Assembly: GCF_022682495.2 (NCBI RefSeq)
Contig: NC_071393.1
Span: 120,916,239 to 120,980,238 of the forward strand
Length of the DNA: 64,000 bases
DNA from: Desmodus rotundus
Taxonomy: Eukaryota; Chordata; Mammalia; Chiroptera; Phyllostomidae
Reading direction: 5' to 3'
Shown here piece after piece: positions 1 through 13,102 of this stretch. Both the position numbers and the translations under genes were made by a program. Below the pieces are notes generated by a model. That model searched no databases, was not told the origin of the DNA, and saw nothing but the letters and a program-made list of their open reading frames with translations. Numbering within the stretch: position 1 is the first letter of the stretch; every line of letters begins with the position of its first letter.

Positions 1-189
1 AGATGGAAAAAATAACTGCATGAGTGCAAGAGTGGAGATGGGTAAACCAGCTAGCAGGTCACTGCAATAATGTCCAGGTAGAGTTGATTCTGAATCAATA
101 CTACAGAATGGGAACAATCTGGAATATCATTTGTAGAGGTGACAGGACTGTTCAATGACTTTAATATGCAGAGTAAAGGAAATAATAGA

Positions 190-1235
190 AATTAAATAAG
201 ACTCATATTAACCCTTTGAGATATAATTCATATACCACATAATTCAACCATTAAAATGTACATTCAGTGGCTTTAGGTGTGTTCAGAGTTCTACAACCAT
301 TCCAACAATCAATTATAGGACTTTTTATTAACCCCCCACAAAACCCCGTAGCAGTCACCTCCCAATCTACCTATCCTGACAAGCCCTAGACAACCACTAA
401 TCTACTTTGTTTCTTAGGAACATCAGATATAAATAAAATCAAAGAATATGTGGTCCTTTGTAATCAATTTTTATCACTTATCATAACTTTTTCTTCTTTT
501 TTAAGATTTTATTTATGTATTTTTAGACAGAGGGAAAGGGAGGGAGAAAGAGAGGGAGAGAAGCATCAATGTGTGGTTGCCTCTTGTGTGCCTCCTACTG
601 GGGACCTGGCCTGCAACCCAGGCATGTGCTCTGACTGGAAATCGAACCGGCGACCCTTTGGTTCACAGGCTGGCACTCAATCCACTGAGCCACACCAGCC
701 AGGGCACTTATGATAATTGTTTCAAGGTTCTTCCATGTTGTATAATTTGTCACCACTGCATCTCTTCTTATTGGTAAATAATATGCCATTGTATAACTAT
801 ACTACATTTTATTTACCCATTTACCAGTTGATGAACATTTGTACTGTTTCACATTTTGGCTGTTCTGAACATTTGGCTGCTATGAATATTTGTCTACAAG
901 TTTTTATGTGCACATGTTTACATTTCTCTCGGATATGTATTTGAGGAGTAGAATTGAAGGTATTATGGTAGTTCTATGTTTAATTTTCAAATACCTGTCT
1001 ATTTTCCAAAGTGGCTACACTATTTTACATTCTCACCAGCGATGTATGAGGTTTTCAGTATCTCTACATTCTCTCCAACAGTTACCATTCACCTTTTAAG
1101 TTATAGTTGTCCTGGTGGGTGTGAAATGGTATCACATTGTGCTTTTGATTTGCATTTCCCTTACGGTTAATGATTTTGAATATCTTTTCACATTCTGATT
1201 AGCTACTTTATATCTTCTTTGGAAAACAGTCTATT
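190..1235 (-). mobile_element. Old L1 fragment (late ORF2 region), antisense, split by a SINE
   Basis: The plus strand reads like the reverse complement of an old mammalian L1 3' region. Characteristic stretches are around tctattttccaaagtggct, tctcaccagcgatgtatgag and ttggctgttctgaac. The VES SINE at 489-704 interrupts it, so the L1 is older than the SINE. Its exact subfamily and ends are not resolved. Confidence 0.7.
489..704 (-). mobile_element. VES-type bat SINE (tRNA-derived), antisense
   Basis: The minus strand begins gccctggctggtgtggctca and contains the B-box-like ggttcgatttccagtcagag region, a central agg..ccagtaggaggcac part and an A-rich 3' tail (plus-strand ttctttttt run at 490-502). 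This is the tRNA-derived SINE family typical of bats. The flanks cacttatcataa (left) and cacttatgataa (right) look like a slightly diverged target-site duplication. It lies inside an older L1 fragment. Confidence 0.9.
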
Positions 1236-1714
1236 GACACTTTTGGACACTTGTAAATGAGTTATTTGTCATTTCATTATTGAGTTATAGGAGCCAGGCA
1301 ATATACCTTAACGACAGCAACGGCTACCTGAGGCAGAAGTAATGGTCAAACCCAGCGTGCCGTGGCAGTCCACAAAGTGCACAGGCTTTAAGGGCAAGGA
1401 CTCTACCAGCACACACTTCTAAGGATATTTGTCCCTTGCAGAGAAACTAGCAGAATCAGAAATAAAATACTTTAAAGAACAAATGAAAATACTGGTAATA
1501 GAACCCTTGAAACAAGAAGGATGTGCCAGGATGTTCATTTCAGATAGAAGGCTCCAACATTTAGAACTCATTTTCTACAGATACTAACAACTGAATTTCA
1601 CTTCAAGGATCAATTCGAATCAGCTGGCAGTGAGCACCTCCTGTTATAGGAGGGATATTGAAGTTGTGGTGGACTCCAAGGAAACTAAATTTAGTAAGGT
1701 CTGTCCTAAGAATC

Positions 1715-1729
1715 AGAAAATGAGATTGG
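1715..1729 (+). repeat. Target-site duplication, left copy of the deleted L1
   Basis: 15 bp, agaaaatgagattgg; its partner at 4556-4570 has one mismatch. Confidence 0.8.
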
Positions 1730-1730
1730 G

Positions 1731-4555
1731 AAAGGAGATACAAGATAGCAGAGGAGTAAATGGAATCGACACTAACCCCCTTCCAGGACCAATCTGGAAT
1801 TACAGCTAAATTGTAGAGAAAACATCCTTGAATAATCAACTGAACACTCGCTGGAGAGAAGCCTTATTAACACAGACAGACAGTGGAAACCACTTCACCA
1901 CAATAAGACTGGTAGGAAGTGCAGACGAGGCGCCAGAGGGCTGGCTGGGCTCCCATGGGCGGGCAGCTGAAGATCCCCAAGAGGATATTACTGAGGTGGG
2001 GGGGGTACCCTGAGAAGGGTGGGGTCTAAACCCCAAGAGAGGCTCCCCAGCCTACAGCCCAAGAGCCAGAAAGGAGCTCAGATAAAATACAACTATGAAA
2101 AGCAGCAGGGTTTCTGTCTGCCAGGGAGAGACAGCTGGAGGCTCAGAGAGCCTCTTAAAGGGCCAACACACAAAATTTCATTTGCAACCACTTACCCTGG
2201 GCTCCAGCAGATGGAGGGTAGAGTGGACTAGAGATGCTTGAGGAGAGTCTGGGGTTGGTGGCTCTAGGAATAGAATGGAAGGAACAGTCACCAGCATCCC
2301 TGTACTGCAGAGTCATTCCCCATACTGCAGAAGTCATCTTTCTTAGCCACAGCATTCTGCTCCAAGCAGCATCAGATGGAGGGGAAGCAATAGCCCCACC
2401 CTGTGGAGCTTAAGCTGCGCTGCTGAGTACAGCTTGAGGCTATATCACAGATTAGTTTAACAACTAAGGTGGATCTCGGGGAGCTCTATGAGACTTCAGC
2501 TGACCCCAGGTTCCCATGCTGCTAAAAGCAGTCTTGGTGTGCAAACTGGATCATTCTACTCACAAACAATCCCAACAAAGGGACCTCCATGGAGGTCAGG
2601 GAGTCTACATGCTACAGACCACTGATAGCTCCAAACGGGTTGACCAGGGCAGGTCACAAGCAGCTTCTGACAAAGGCCTACACCAGAGTCCGTGCAGATC
2701 TACCTAACACATAGAGGCAGCCAAATACAAAGAAGCAGTCAAATTAAGAAGACAAAGAAACAGACCCCAAATGAAAGAACAAGAGAATTCTCCAGAAGAA
2801 GAGCTAAACGAAATGGAGGCAAGCAATTTATCAAATAGAGAATTTAGAGTAATGATTATAAGGACATTCAACAGCATGAAAAAAGACATAGAAACCATAA
2901 AAAAGGACAATCAGAAATACAGAATGCAATATCTGAAATAAATAATACACTGGAAGGAATAAACAGTAGGTTAGATGATGCAAAGAACTGAATCAGTGAT
3001 TTGGAAGACAAGATAGAAAAAAACACCCAGACAGAGCAGCAAAAAGAAAAAAAGAATTTTAAAAAATGAGGAGAGCTTAAGAAACATTTTGGACAACATG
3101 AAATATAAGAACATCCACATCATGGTAATATCAGAAAGAGAAACGAGTGAGCAAGAAATTGAAAATCTATTTGAAGAAATAATGACCAAAAACTTCCCTA
3201 ATCTGGTGAAGGAAAGACATACAAGTCCAGGAAGCTCAGGGAGTCCTAAACAAGTTGGACCCAAAGAGGCCTACACCGAGACACATTATAATTAAAATGA
3301 CGAGGCTTAAAGACAGAGAGATAATCCCAAAAACCACAAGAGAAAAGTAGGTAGTTACATACCAGGGAGCACCAGTAGACTATCTTCTGATTTCTCAACA
3401 TAAACACTTCAGGCCAGAAGGGAGTGGCAAGAAAATTCATGGTGATGAAAAGCAAGGGTGTACAACCAAGGCTACCACCAAGGCTAATTTTTTATCGGAC
3501 ACATCTCCCCAGGCAAAGGAAACAAAAGAAAAAATAAACAAATGGGACTACATCAAACTAAAATGTTTGTGCACAGCAAAGGAAATCATCAACAAAATAA
3601 AAAGACAACCCACAGAATGGGGGAACATATTCACCAATACATCTGATAAGGGGTTAATATCCAAAATTTACAAAGTACTTACAAAATGCAACACCAAAAA
3701 AACAAACAACCCAATTAAAAAATGGGCAAAGGACCTGTATAGACCCTTCTCCAAAGAGGACATACAAATGGCAAATAGACATGTGAAAAAGATGCTTAAC
3801 CTCACTAATTAACAAAGAAATGCAAATAAAAAAACTACAATGAGATATCATCTCATACCTGTCAGAATGGCTATCATCAACAAATCAACAAACAAATGCT
3901 GGCCAGGATGTGGAGAAAGGGGAACCCTTTTGCACTGTTGGTGAGAATGAAGACTGATGCAGCCACTGTGGAGAGCAGCATGGAGATACCTCAAAAAATT
4001 AAAAACGGATCTGCCTTTTGACCCGGCAATCCCACTTCTGGGAATATATCCAAAGGAACCCAAAACACCAATTTGAAAGAACATAAGCACCCCTATGTTC
4101 ACTGCAGTGTTACTTACAATCACCAAGATATGGAAGCAGCCCAGGTGTCCATCAGTAGATGAGTGAATAAAACAACTATGGGGCATCTACACAATGGAAT
4201 ATTACTCTGCTGTAAAAAAGAAGACAATTTTACCCTTTGCAACAGCATGGATGGACCTGAAGAACATTATGCTAAGTGAAACAAGCCAGTCAGAAAAAGA
4301 CAGGTACCATATAATTTCACTCCCATGTGGAATCTAATGAACAAACTGAATTAACAGGGAAAATGGGGACAGACTCATAGATAGAGAGCAGATGACAGCT
4401 GTGGGGGGTGGAGGTGAGTTAATGGGGAGGGTTTGAGCAAAAAGGAAAAAGGACTCATTGACATGGTCAACAGTGTGGTGATTGCTGGAGGCAAGGGGGA
4501 ATAAGAGGACTAAATGATAATGGAAAAAATACAATGAAGATTAAATTGTTAAAAA
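1731..4555 (+). mobile_element. Old L1 with preserved 5' end and large internal deletion (non-autonomous, HAL1-like layout)
   Basis: A degenerate L1 of an older subfamily. It starts around gatacaagatagcagagg (L1 5'-end consensus-like) and has about 1 kb of 5' UTR and an ORF1 relic at about 2740-3480 (coiled-coil part, then the ENLFEEIMTKNFPNL region). It then jumps at about 3485 straight to the last quarter of ORF2: NKWD-equivalent, [22 protein letters not shown], and a zinc-knuckle relic near 3895-3950. A 3' UTR and A-rich tail end at 4555. Flanking copies agaaaatgagattgg (1715-1729) and agaaaatgagactgg (4556-4570) differ at one base. Relative to the intact L1 about 3.1 kb is missing. Stops and frameshifts are common. 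Confidence 0.88.
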
Positions 4556-4570
4556 AGAAAATGAGACTGG
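4556..4570 (+). repeat. Target-site duplication, right copy of the deleted L1
   Basis: 15 bp, agaaaatgagactgg, directly after the A-rich tail ...ttgttaaaaa; it pairs with 1715-1729. Confidence 0.8.
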
Positions 4571-6014
4571 TGGCATGTGTGCTAGGGCACCATCCCTAAG
4601 AAGGTTTATATATCTTGAAAATGTAAAACAATTCAAGATTTTTTAAGACACAAAGGTTCATTTAACAAAGAAATTAGAATACTTAGAATAGGATACTTAA
4701 AATAAACTCTTAATATTTTTAAATGATTATATAAAAGGTAAGGATTTTGCTTCCACCAAAACATCACTGGGTGCCATTGACAGAATGAAAATGCTGACTA
4801 AAATGGATCACTGATGTAACTTAGTGTGATGTTTCATATGTATCTTCTCAGAGTCTCCAGCATCTAATTCTTATTTTCTATAATTTAATAGACTTCAAAT
4901 GGTGAGTCTGTTATATTCCCATGTAGTTGAACATGTGAATCAACTAGAATGATATCAACAAGTCTTACACAATTCAGTAGCAATAATTTTTCTGGTATAA
5001 ATAAAAGTCTGTACAAATCGTCAATTCCAATTCATTAATTCTAGTATAGGGATGATTTTGCATTAGTAGGTATTTATATTACTTTCATCTTGTCAACAAA
5101 AATTCCATATTATTTACTTATTTACTTTTACTTTTAAAATCCGATAAAAAATGTGCAATTTCAAAAAAAATTAACACTTCAGCAGACCTCAAATTTATAT
5201 ATCATAAAAGGACAATAATTTTAGCATGATATAGTCTATAAGCATGTAACCACTGTACCTCTCTTAGGTTTTCAGAAATTGAATGACTACTGGTAAAAAT
5301 TCTGGACAAAAAATACATAGTAGCAAAAAAAAGTGGACCCACCATTTGCTAAGTAAATAAAATTAGTATAACATGATTTTATACTGAAGCAGAAAGTACC
5401 TTTTAAGTTAACACAAGAAAACAAAATGGATTGCAAGAGTCCCTGTCCTACGTAGTCAGGGATGTGACTGGGAGTATGAATCGGTCAAGACTCTGCTTGT
5501 AAGGGAGGCAGAGCTAAGTTTCACTAGCTTAGGCCCGAAAGGAAGGAATGGGACACAGGCATAAATGAGGGTAAAACGCCAACAAGCCTACCCTTTGCCT
5601 CACATCTTTAGGTTTTTTGTGTTTTTTTTGAGTGTTGGCTCACTTCTCTGCTATCACAGTTTTCTCCTCCTCACATGTAATGTGATCTCTGACAGAGAAG
5701 GTTTATAACCTTTTAATATCATGTCCAAAGCATTAAAAAGAGGTTCTCTCTCCTATTTTGAATAGAAAATTTTCAGTGGATGAATGACCTGGAATGGCCG
5801 AGACTGGTACACATCTCTTATAACAATCCCTGTGTTGAGGGGGGAGGGCTACCAGGCCAGCTGAGGCCTGGTTCTGTAGCCATGGGTCAGGACAGAGAGA
5901 GATATATGGGGCTAGGAACTCAATGACTGAAACAGAGAAGTGAGGACATGAGGAAGTGAGGAAGAACAGCTCAGGATGCAACTATGAAAGTCCAAGTACC
6001 AATAGAGAAATACT

Positions 6015-6660
6015 TATTTCCAACAAATATTAACTGCACCTACAACAGCAAGGGCAACAGATTTGGTCACTAGCCTTATGGAGTTTAGAGTCTAATGGGA
6101 AGGACAGACAACATGTAAATAGATACATGATCGCATATCTAAATAAAACTACAGCTTTCTGTGTGCTGAAGTAAATTAACAGGCTGCAGTAATAAAAACA
6201 AGGGAGGGACCTCTATGAGGAGCTGATGTTTAAGCTGAGATCTAAAGCAGAAGCTAAGCCATATGGGTAGGGGAGCGGGGAAGCCACGGGCATGAAGTGG
6301 AGTCAGGCAAACAGGTATGAAAGCTGAGAGGCAGAAATGGGCATGGTACATAAAAATAAAAATAAATAAGGCCAATATAAAAATGTGTTTAGAACATAAT
6401 ACACAAGTTGAGTGGGGAAATTGATAATCCTGGAGAATAGGCAGAAGCCAAATTGGAGGGATGAAAATCATGGTAATGGACTTGAATTTTTTTTTTTCCT
6501 TAGTGCAAGGGACATTGAAGGGTTGAGGTAGGGTAATAAGATGGTATGATTTTTGTTACAAAATAATTACTCTGGGCTGCTGAGTGGAAATGACAGGGAT
6601 GGGCCAAGTTTAATGTGAACGAGATGACATTCTTGCAACCAGGTCAAGACACATTCACAA
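6015..6660 (+). repeat. Ancient LINE-derived repeat (LINE2-age)
   Basis: A recognisable series runs through this block: caacaaatattaactgc, tatggagtttagagtctaat, ggacagacaacatgtaaata, tgaggagctgatgtttaagc, and (6515-6600) cattgaagggttgaggtag ... attactctgggctgctg. These occur in this order in an old, very common mammalian repeat that I associate with LINE2. The family name is not certain. Confidence 0.45.
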
Positions 6661-7031
6661 AGGAATCTTTTCTACAGTATCCAGGGACCCAAAGGCTTGT
6701 CACTAGGCCTCCATGAGTTTCAATACCATGTTAAAAAAAACAGGACTAAAAATGCCTACCTTCAAAAAAAGATTATCTGAGAAATTATGGAACATAGTTA
6801 ACACAGAGCTTGGCGTGTGGTAGGTATTCAGAAAACATTAGTTCCCTTTTCATTTGTTTCTGTGTAGTTAATACAACATCTTCCAAATTCATTAAAAGAT
6901 GCTAAACTTTTAAAAACTAAAAGCTAGAGCCAAACAACTTTGGGCAGTCAAACGGTGCCTAGGACTCCACAATCGGAATGGAAAACAGCCTTGGCCTGAG
7001 CAAAATATTTTCTAATCAATAAACTCTAAAC

Positions 7032-7290
7032 CAGCAATGTTCAACCTTCCTCATCTCATGGCACACATAAAGTAATGACTAAAATTCTGCAGCACACCAA
7101 AAAAATACATTTTTTCCGATATGACAGAAAAATAGGTATAGCTTTGTTTCACTCACACTGGACAGCTACTATTGTGTTGGCTGTGGCCATTTATTTTATT
7201 TGACTAAGGAAAAAGAAGTCAGTGTCCCTAACTAAATAGTCAGGTATTGCATTTTAAAAGTTCTTGTGGCACATCAGCTGAAAACCGCTG
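7032..7290. mobile_element. hAT-type miniature DNA transposon
   Basis: About 259 bp starting cagcaatgttcaacctt and ending agctgaaaaccgctg. The ends are imperfect inverted repeats of the hAT CAG(C/T)GGTT-TCAACC type, with tggcacaca/tgtggcacat inside each end. Candidate 8-bp duplications ctctaaac and cacttaac agree at 6 of 8. There is no transposase frame, so it is non-autonomous. Confidence 0.7.
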
Positions 7291-8274
7291 CACTTAACTA
7301 AAGGCAATACACCATGTGTGCTGCAAAGAATGAACTCCGTATTTAATAACCATCCAGATTCTTTACTGCAATTTATACAATACAGAGAAAAATCTAAGTA
7401 AAGAGGGCAAATACTGGTAAACCTCCCTGAAATATTCTTTCTGATTTGCTAAAGTTATCTTTATCTACTACCAAACTATATAAATCATTGTGTTATTCTC
7501 CACCATTTATTTTTAAAAAGATGTGCAGAAAATCAGAAAATTCAAAAAGTCTAACCTATAAATCTTTCATTTCCTTTCTTATGTTTTGGTTTTAATGATA
7601 CAGTATTTATTGTAAGGTGCCTTAAATTGTTTTTTATACATAAAATGAATAATATTTTAGAAATAGAAGTAACAGTGTAGTATATGAGCTTCTGTTTACA
7701 TTCATCATCCTGGGCCTCCTAAAGAGTTCCTGACAATCCTGGTATTTCTACTACAGATGATGGACGAGGCCAAACAATAGCCAACACAGGTCTTCCGTGG
7801 CCGTGCCACACATGTGCCGACTACGCATACGAAATGCAGCTGGCAGGAAATGAGATATGCCGAACAGGTAAAATAAATGTCAGATTTCAAAAGCTTGACA
7901 TAAAAAAGTGATGTAAAACATCTCGTAATTTTTCATACTAAGTAATGTTGAAATAATCACTTAGAATATTTTGGGCTATATAAAATATATTATTAAATTA
8001 ACTTCACATTTTTGTTTATCTTTCTTAGTGTGGCTATAAGATAACTTTAAATTACATAGCTCACATTGGCATCTCATTTCTTTTGGACAATACTACTCTA
8101 TGATGTCATATATTTAGTTCAATCGACTACGTGTAAATCTGTTATGTAAATCAGGGTATAGATAAATGAATAGAAGAATAAATAAATAAGCAGATAAGCT
8201 CATGATAAATCTCTGCTTAAATAATTTCACAATATTGCTTAACAATTGTTTGAGGAAAATGCTAAGTTTAAATG

Positions 8275-8460
8275 AACAGGTAAAGGGGAAGAAGCAGGGG
8301 AGGGTGAAGGGCGGGTAAATGATATGAAAGGAGATCGGACTTGGGATGGTGAGCGCACAATACAGTACACAGGTGATGTGTTATAGAATTGTACACCTGA
8401 AACTACACACTTTTATTAACCGGTGTCGCCCCAATAAATTCAATAAAACTAAATAAATAG
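8275..8460 (+). mobile_element. Probable old L1 3' end
   Basis: The block gggatggtgagcgcacaata ... ttatagaattgtacacctga ... accggtgtcgccccaataaa, ending in an AT-rich tail, resembles a 3' UTR shared by carnivore and bat L1s. Family assignment is from memory. Confidence 0.5.
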
Positions 8461-9036
8461 GTAAATTTAAAGTTAGTATTACATTTCATCTGATGAATAA
8501 ATGTGCATAAATGCCTGTGGATCACGCACTGTGAGTGGTCATGAAACACCAATGCACGTATTTAAGAAAAGGCCTATGCTCTCACGGGGTTCACGGTTTC
8601 ATGGAATGACATACATGAGGAAACAAGTAAGTGCAATGTAATGTTTCTGCTGCTGTGAGAAAGGCGTCAGAGAGTTCTCTGAGCGAAATGTGTGTGAGCG
8701 TGTTTCTTCTTCCAAATAATGGACAGTGCTACTGGTCTCCCGCGTTTGAAGACCAGGATAAACAAAGGTCCTTCCGTGCGCACGGGCATCCTGAACCACA
8801 AAGAACTGCCCAGCTCAAAATATCCAGAGGGTCCCTACTGAGAAAGACCCAGTGTCATGGCACAGTGTGGTCAGGACAACCACTGCAGGACACACCACGG
8901 ACATAGCAATTACTTTCTGATGCTGGTTCCTGGACACTGGGGTGATTCCAGGGCCAAATACTCAGAGACTCCATTCTAGGAGTGCAATCAGCATAAGCTG
9001 ATACACAAAACCATCTCTGTTCTTTGGCATATAAAT

Positions 9037-9097
9037 ACATATACCCATACACACACATACCATACACATATCACATACACTTATATACATATGGTGT
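9037..9097. repeat. Imperfect (CA/TA)n microsatellite
   Basis: Mixed catacaca and tatacata units ending in ggtgtgtg. Confidence 0.75.
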
Positions 9098-12097
9098 GTG
9101 TCAACAATAACATATTTTGCCATTCTCAGTCTAAGCAAAATGAGTTACTTGAATGAAGCCTTTAAACAGAATTTCCACATAGAAGCAAAATAACTTCTTT
9201 AACCTTTTTCCCATTTACAAATACTTTTGTTACTGAGCATTCAGGAATACCACCAGCCTTGGTATTCTTATCTGATTTCCTGATTGACAAGCGGGGGGGG
9301 GCAATAAAAACCTTCTGTCATTTGTTAATAGAGAGGTCAGTCTTTATTCCTTTAACCATTAGAAAAGATACTACCAACCTAGAATAGCATGGTGAGCAAA
9401 AGATAGTCACTACTCAACTCAAAATGACAGACTCTTCAAAGAAGTAATGAGTCAAACTACAATAAATAGATATTAAGGTATTCATTATTTGATAATGGTA
9501 ACTTTTAAGTATGTATGATATCCATAAAAATGTCATACTTCAATGTCAAACCTCATCTCTCCTCCCCAAATCAAAGAAAGATACTTTGAAGAACTTAGAT
9601 TCTAGAATCTTATTCAGGCTTGAGGCAACAGGAATGTTTTAATCCATACTTACATCTAGGAGAGCAAAACTATTTGCCTCAAAACTAAGGATGTAGTACC
9701 CTTTCAAAGTGCCTTACTACATAACTTAATTATCTCTATAAGAAGTGAAAAACTTTGAACCATGAATTATGGAGGGAAATCTAGCATAATGATGGAATAG
9801 TAGCCAAAAACTGATACCCTTTTTGCATTAAAATATTCAGGGCTAATTGTGATTTTAGCACTTGTTTTTATCCTTGCTTTGTTCACTGGCCAAACTTAAA
9901 CACTTCTCGTCTCCTTCAATGAAAAGTGGCGCTATTATGTTTCCTGGAAGCATGACCAGGGTTCCTCAAAGCCTAATTTTAAGGTCTTAATTGGCTGAGG
10001 CAATGGGAGTCCATACAAAGCCCATTTCACAGAGAAGGGCAAGATTGCCAGGTCACTTGAGAACAGATGAAGAGCTAACTGGAAACTAATGCTGAAATCT
10101 TAGAGTGTTCTGGGAAGTTTTACCAAATAGTCACTTATACAGAATGAAACACAATCATCCATCATATCACAGAACCAAGAGGGGTTGTAGAAGCGGAACA
10201 GTAAAACAGAAACTGTCATCTTCACTTAAGAATTGAGTGTCATAACTAACCAGGCAAGCTTTCTGGAGATTGGGTACTGTGATTGGCTCTGTGGAGTATC
10301 GTTGATATCGAATATTTGGTTATACCTTCTCACAGCCTCTAAGACCCAGGAACCATATGTTCACATTCAAGAGGGTCACTACCTACTGACACATCTGTTC
10401 ACGTGGTACTGCTGGGCCTGTCCTCTACTCTTACCTTTGCAAAGATGAATTAGTCACTCATCCATCCACCCATTTAGCCATTCAACACCTATTGTATGTT
10501 ATGTAACAAAAGACACTCAAGATACTGAATGAAATTATCTTAGCCCTGGAGCAGTTCGTTATTATCTAACTAATAATAATTAATAATTCAACAACATGCA
10601 CACATTAGAAAACATATAATTTGGAATTTTAAGTAAATTTATTCCTTTATCATCAACCCTAACCACTGATGACAGGTTCCCAAAACAAATAAAACCAGAG
10701 AAGAACAACTTTTACTTGAGAAATGCAAGACTACATGGCGAAGGAAAAGTTAAACATCAAGAATATAAAAAACTTTGAAATTACTTTATGTTCATATTAA
10801 CAATAAATACACATAATAAAAAATACACCAGATGAAATTTTACATTTTGGGGGTTGATAACAGTGAGGATGTATTAATGATTTCCACATAGCATCAGACA
10901 CTCCTGAAATTTCAATAAAGATGTTTATAAATTTGTTTTATTTTGCTGTTACAAAAAGTACAAGAGGCTTGATCTTTTTAGGATAGTACCCCATACAATT
11001 AATACTTTCTTATTATTTATTCTAGACTACCTACCCTAGTTGCTTGCCCCTTAGTTCATTCACTCATTAATTTACTCAACAACTATTTATTGGGTACTTA
11101 CTACATGTTGCTGCAAAGAATTAGAAAAACCAAGGTGCCTGTTGGCATTAAGCTCTACCTCCACCGGCCCTTATTACAAACCAAAGGAGTTTTGTTTATT
11201 TACCTGATTTTATTCTCTGTCAACCACTGCAGTTCCATTCTGTTCAGATACACTTTCATTCTTATTTTCTCCAAGGCCATTTACTACAGAAAATTTACTC
11301 TTCCTTTATCTCAATGACCTATTGCAGAACACAAGTTCCCTCTTTTTCAAATTATCCCCAAGAGGAATGACTGACAATTGATGGAAATTAAATATATAAG
11401 CAAGAAAAGTTCTATAATTTCAAGAATTATAGCATGCTAGAATTCGGTACAAAATAAAGTGCACATTGATCAGAGGATACTATAATTCACAATCACAATT
11501 AAAGTCGAAGAGAAAAACCTCCCTTTGGAGAAAATATACAACATTAAAAAATAAAAATCTTAAGTGGTATTATTCTAATTAATTAATTTACATGAAATAA
11601 TCAGACATTGATATTTTTCAGCTACATTTGCAGATCTTTAGAAATTACAAATTACAGAAAAAAAAAAAACTATTGCCTTCCCCCAAATAAATCTTTGCTA
11701 ATAAAGCCTCTAACCATTCACTTATTCTGTTCCTTAACCTGAAATAAAAAAAGGAAAGAATATAAGGGATCATACATAAAAATAAATAAGAACCCTGTAA
11801 AACCTTTCTGTCGGTAATTAGGACATCTCTCCTTTTCCTTCCCAAACTCTAAATCCCCCCAAGGTGCTTCCTTCATTCCCTGTAGCTTAAAAACCCACAG
11901 ACGTCTCCTGTCTCCTGTTACCATGACAGCTACAATGTTTCTGATTTAGCCAAAGCAACGGTGCTAATAACATGTGACTAGTAGGGAATCTTCCTAGTAA
12001 CAAAAATCACAAAGAAAACGTCTCTTTAAGAAGAGTGCTACCGTAATCCACAACTTAAATTTCCTCCGAGCATTTATAGCACTTAATAGTCATAGGA

Positions 12098-12288
12098 TAG
12101 GGGTGTCAAACTCATTTTCACAGGGGGCCACATCAGCCTCAAGGTTGCCTTCAAAGGGCCGAATGTAATTTCAACTCCCTAACAGTTAAGGAGTAGTTAC
12201 ATCTATACAGTCCTAAAACTATTCTGGCCCTTGGAAGGCAACCTCAAGGCTGATGTGGCCCCCGGTGAAAATGAGTTTGACATCCCTG
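12098..12288. mobile_element. Foldback hAT-like miniature element
   Basis: Two arms of about 63 bp (12098-12160 and 12226-12288) are near-perfect reverse complements, for example gtcaaactcattttcac against gtgaaaatgagtttgac. A 65-bp spacer separates them. Flanking octamers tcatagga and tcatggaa agree at 6 of 8, consistent with an old hAT duplication. It belongs to the same family as 30417-30630 but has an extended palindromic structure. Confidence 0.75.
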
Positions 12289-13060
12289 TCATGGAAGACA
12301 CACACAAAAAAAGATCCCTTCAGTGGCTGTTTCCTCAGGAGCAACAAACCGACAAGAAAAAAAGAACTCTAGACCCACCCAGTGCCATTCAGGCCACATT
12401 TCCCTTTTGTAAAACATACACCTACAACTGTCTTAATCCTTTTCATAGCTTTATACGTAAAATTTTCTGTAAATACTTATCTGCATTAGATTTACTAATC
12501 CTTTTACTACAAGTAAAAGTATATCTCTTTCACATACAGAACCCAATGGAGCAGCACAAACTCCACAGAAAGTAACAGGCAGTCACTAAAAATGAGTCCA
12601 TTTCGCTTTCTCGTGGCTTGCCTGAGCAAGACCAGTGCTTTCGTCGGCGCCCACTGAACTGAAGGAGACAAAAGGCAAACCGCACGGCCAAATGGGCATT
12701 ACCATTTGGTCATAGGTCTCGTTAATATTTCTACCCAGCTAATAACATGACTAAATGGGTATTTCCAAGAGAAGGGGTTAAAAAAAGTGAGCATAGTTAA
12801 TGACTACATACCAATTTCTTACAACGTGAACTTTGGGTTTGAGATGCTGGAAAGTGAATGACATACTTGAGAACTAGAAATTTCAAGGAGTGACACATTT
12901 CAAGGTACCCCTGGAGGGAAAGTGAACTGAAGAAGGACTGCAAAAAAATAAAGTGCAAATGGAAAATACAACAGAGTTGTGGGAAAGTAATAGGACACCT
13001 AGCCACCTGAACAGCACTCTGGAGGCATGGAGACTGAAAGGCACTCCACCACCACTGTGA

Positions 13061-13102
13061 ACGAGTTTGGGTTGGTTTACTACGAGTTTGGGTTGGTTTA
13101 CT
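13061..13102. repeat. Perfect 21-bp tandem duplication
   Basis: The 21-bp unit starting acgagtttgggttgg and ending tttact occurs twice head to tail with no mismatch (13061-13081 and 13082-13102). It sits in a slightly GC-richer stretch of intron and is not part of a recognised repeat. Confidence 0.92.

Noticed and set aside
489..704. tRNA gene on the minus strand
   Set aside because: The tRNA-like part belongs to the VES SINE; it has no complete cloverleaf and is followed by the SINE body and A-tail.
12231..12575. Plus-strand open frame of 114 codons
   Set aside because: It starts inside the right arm of the foldback hAT element and runs into unique intron; a chance frame.
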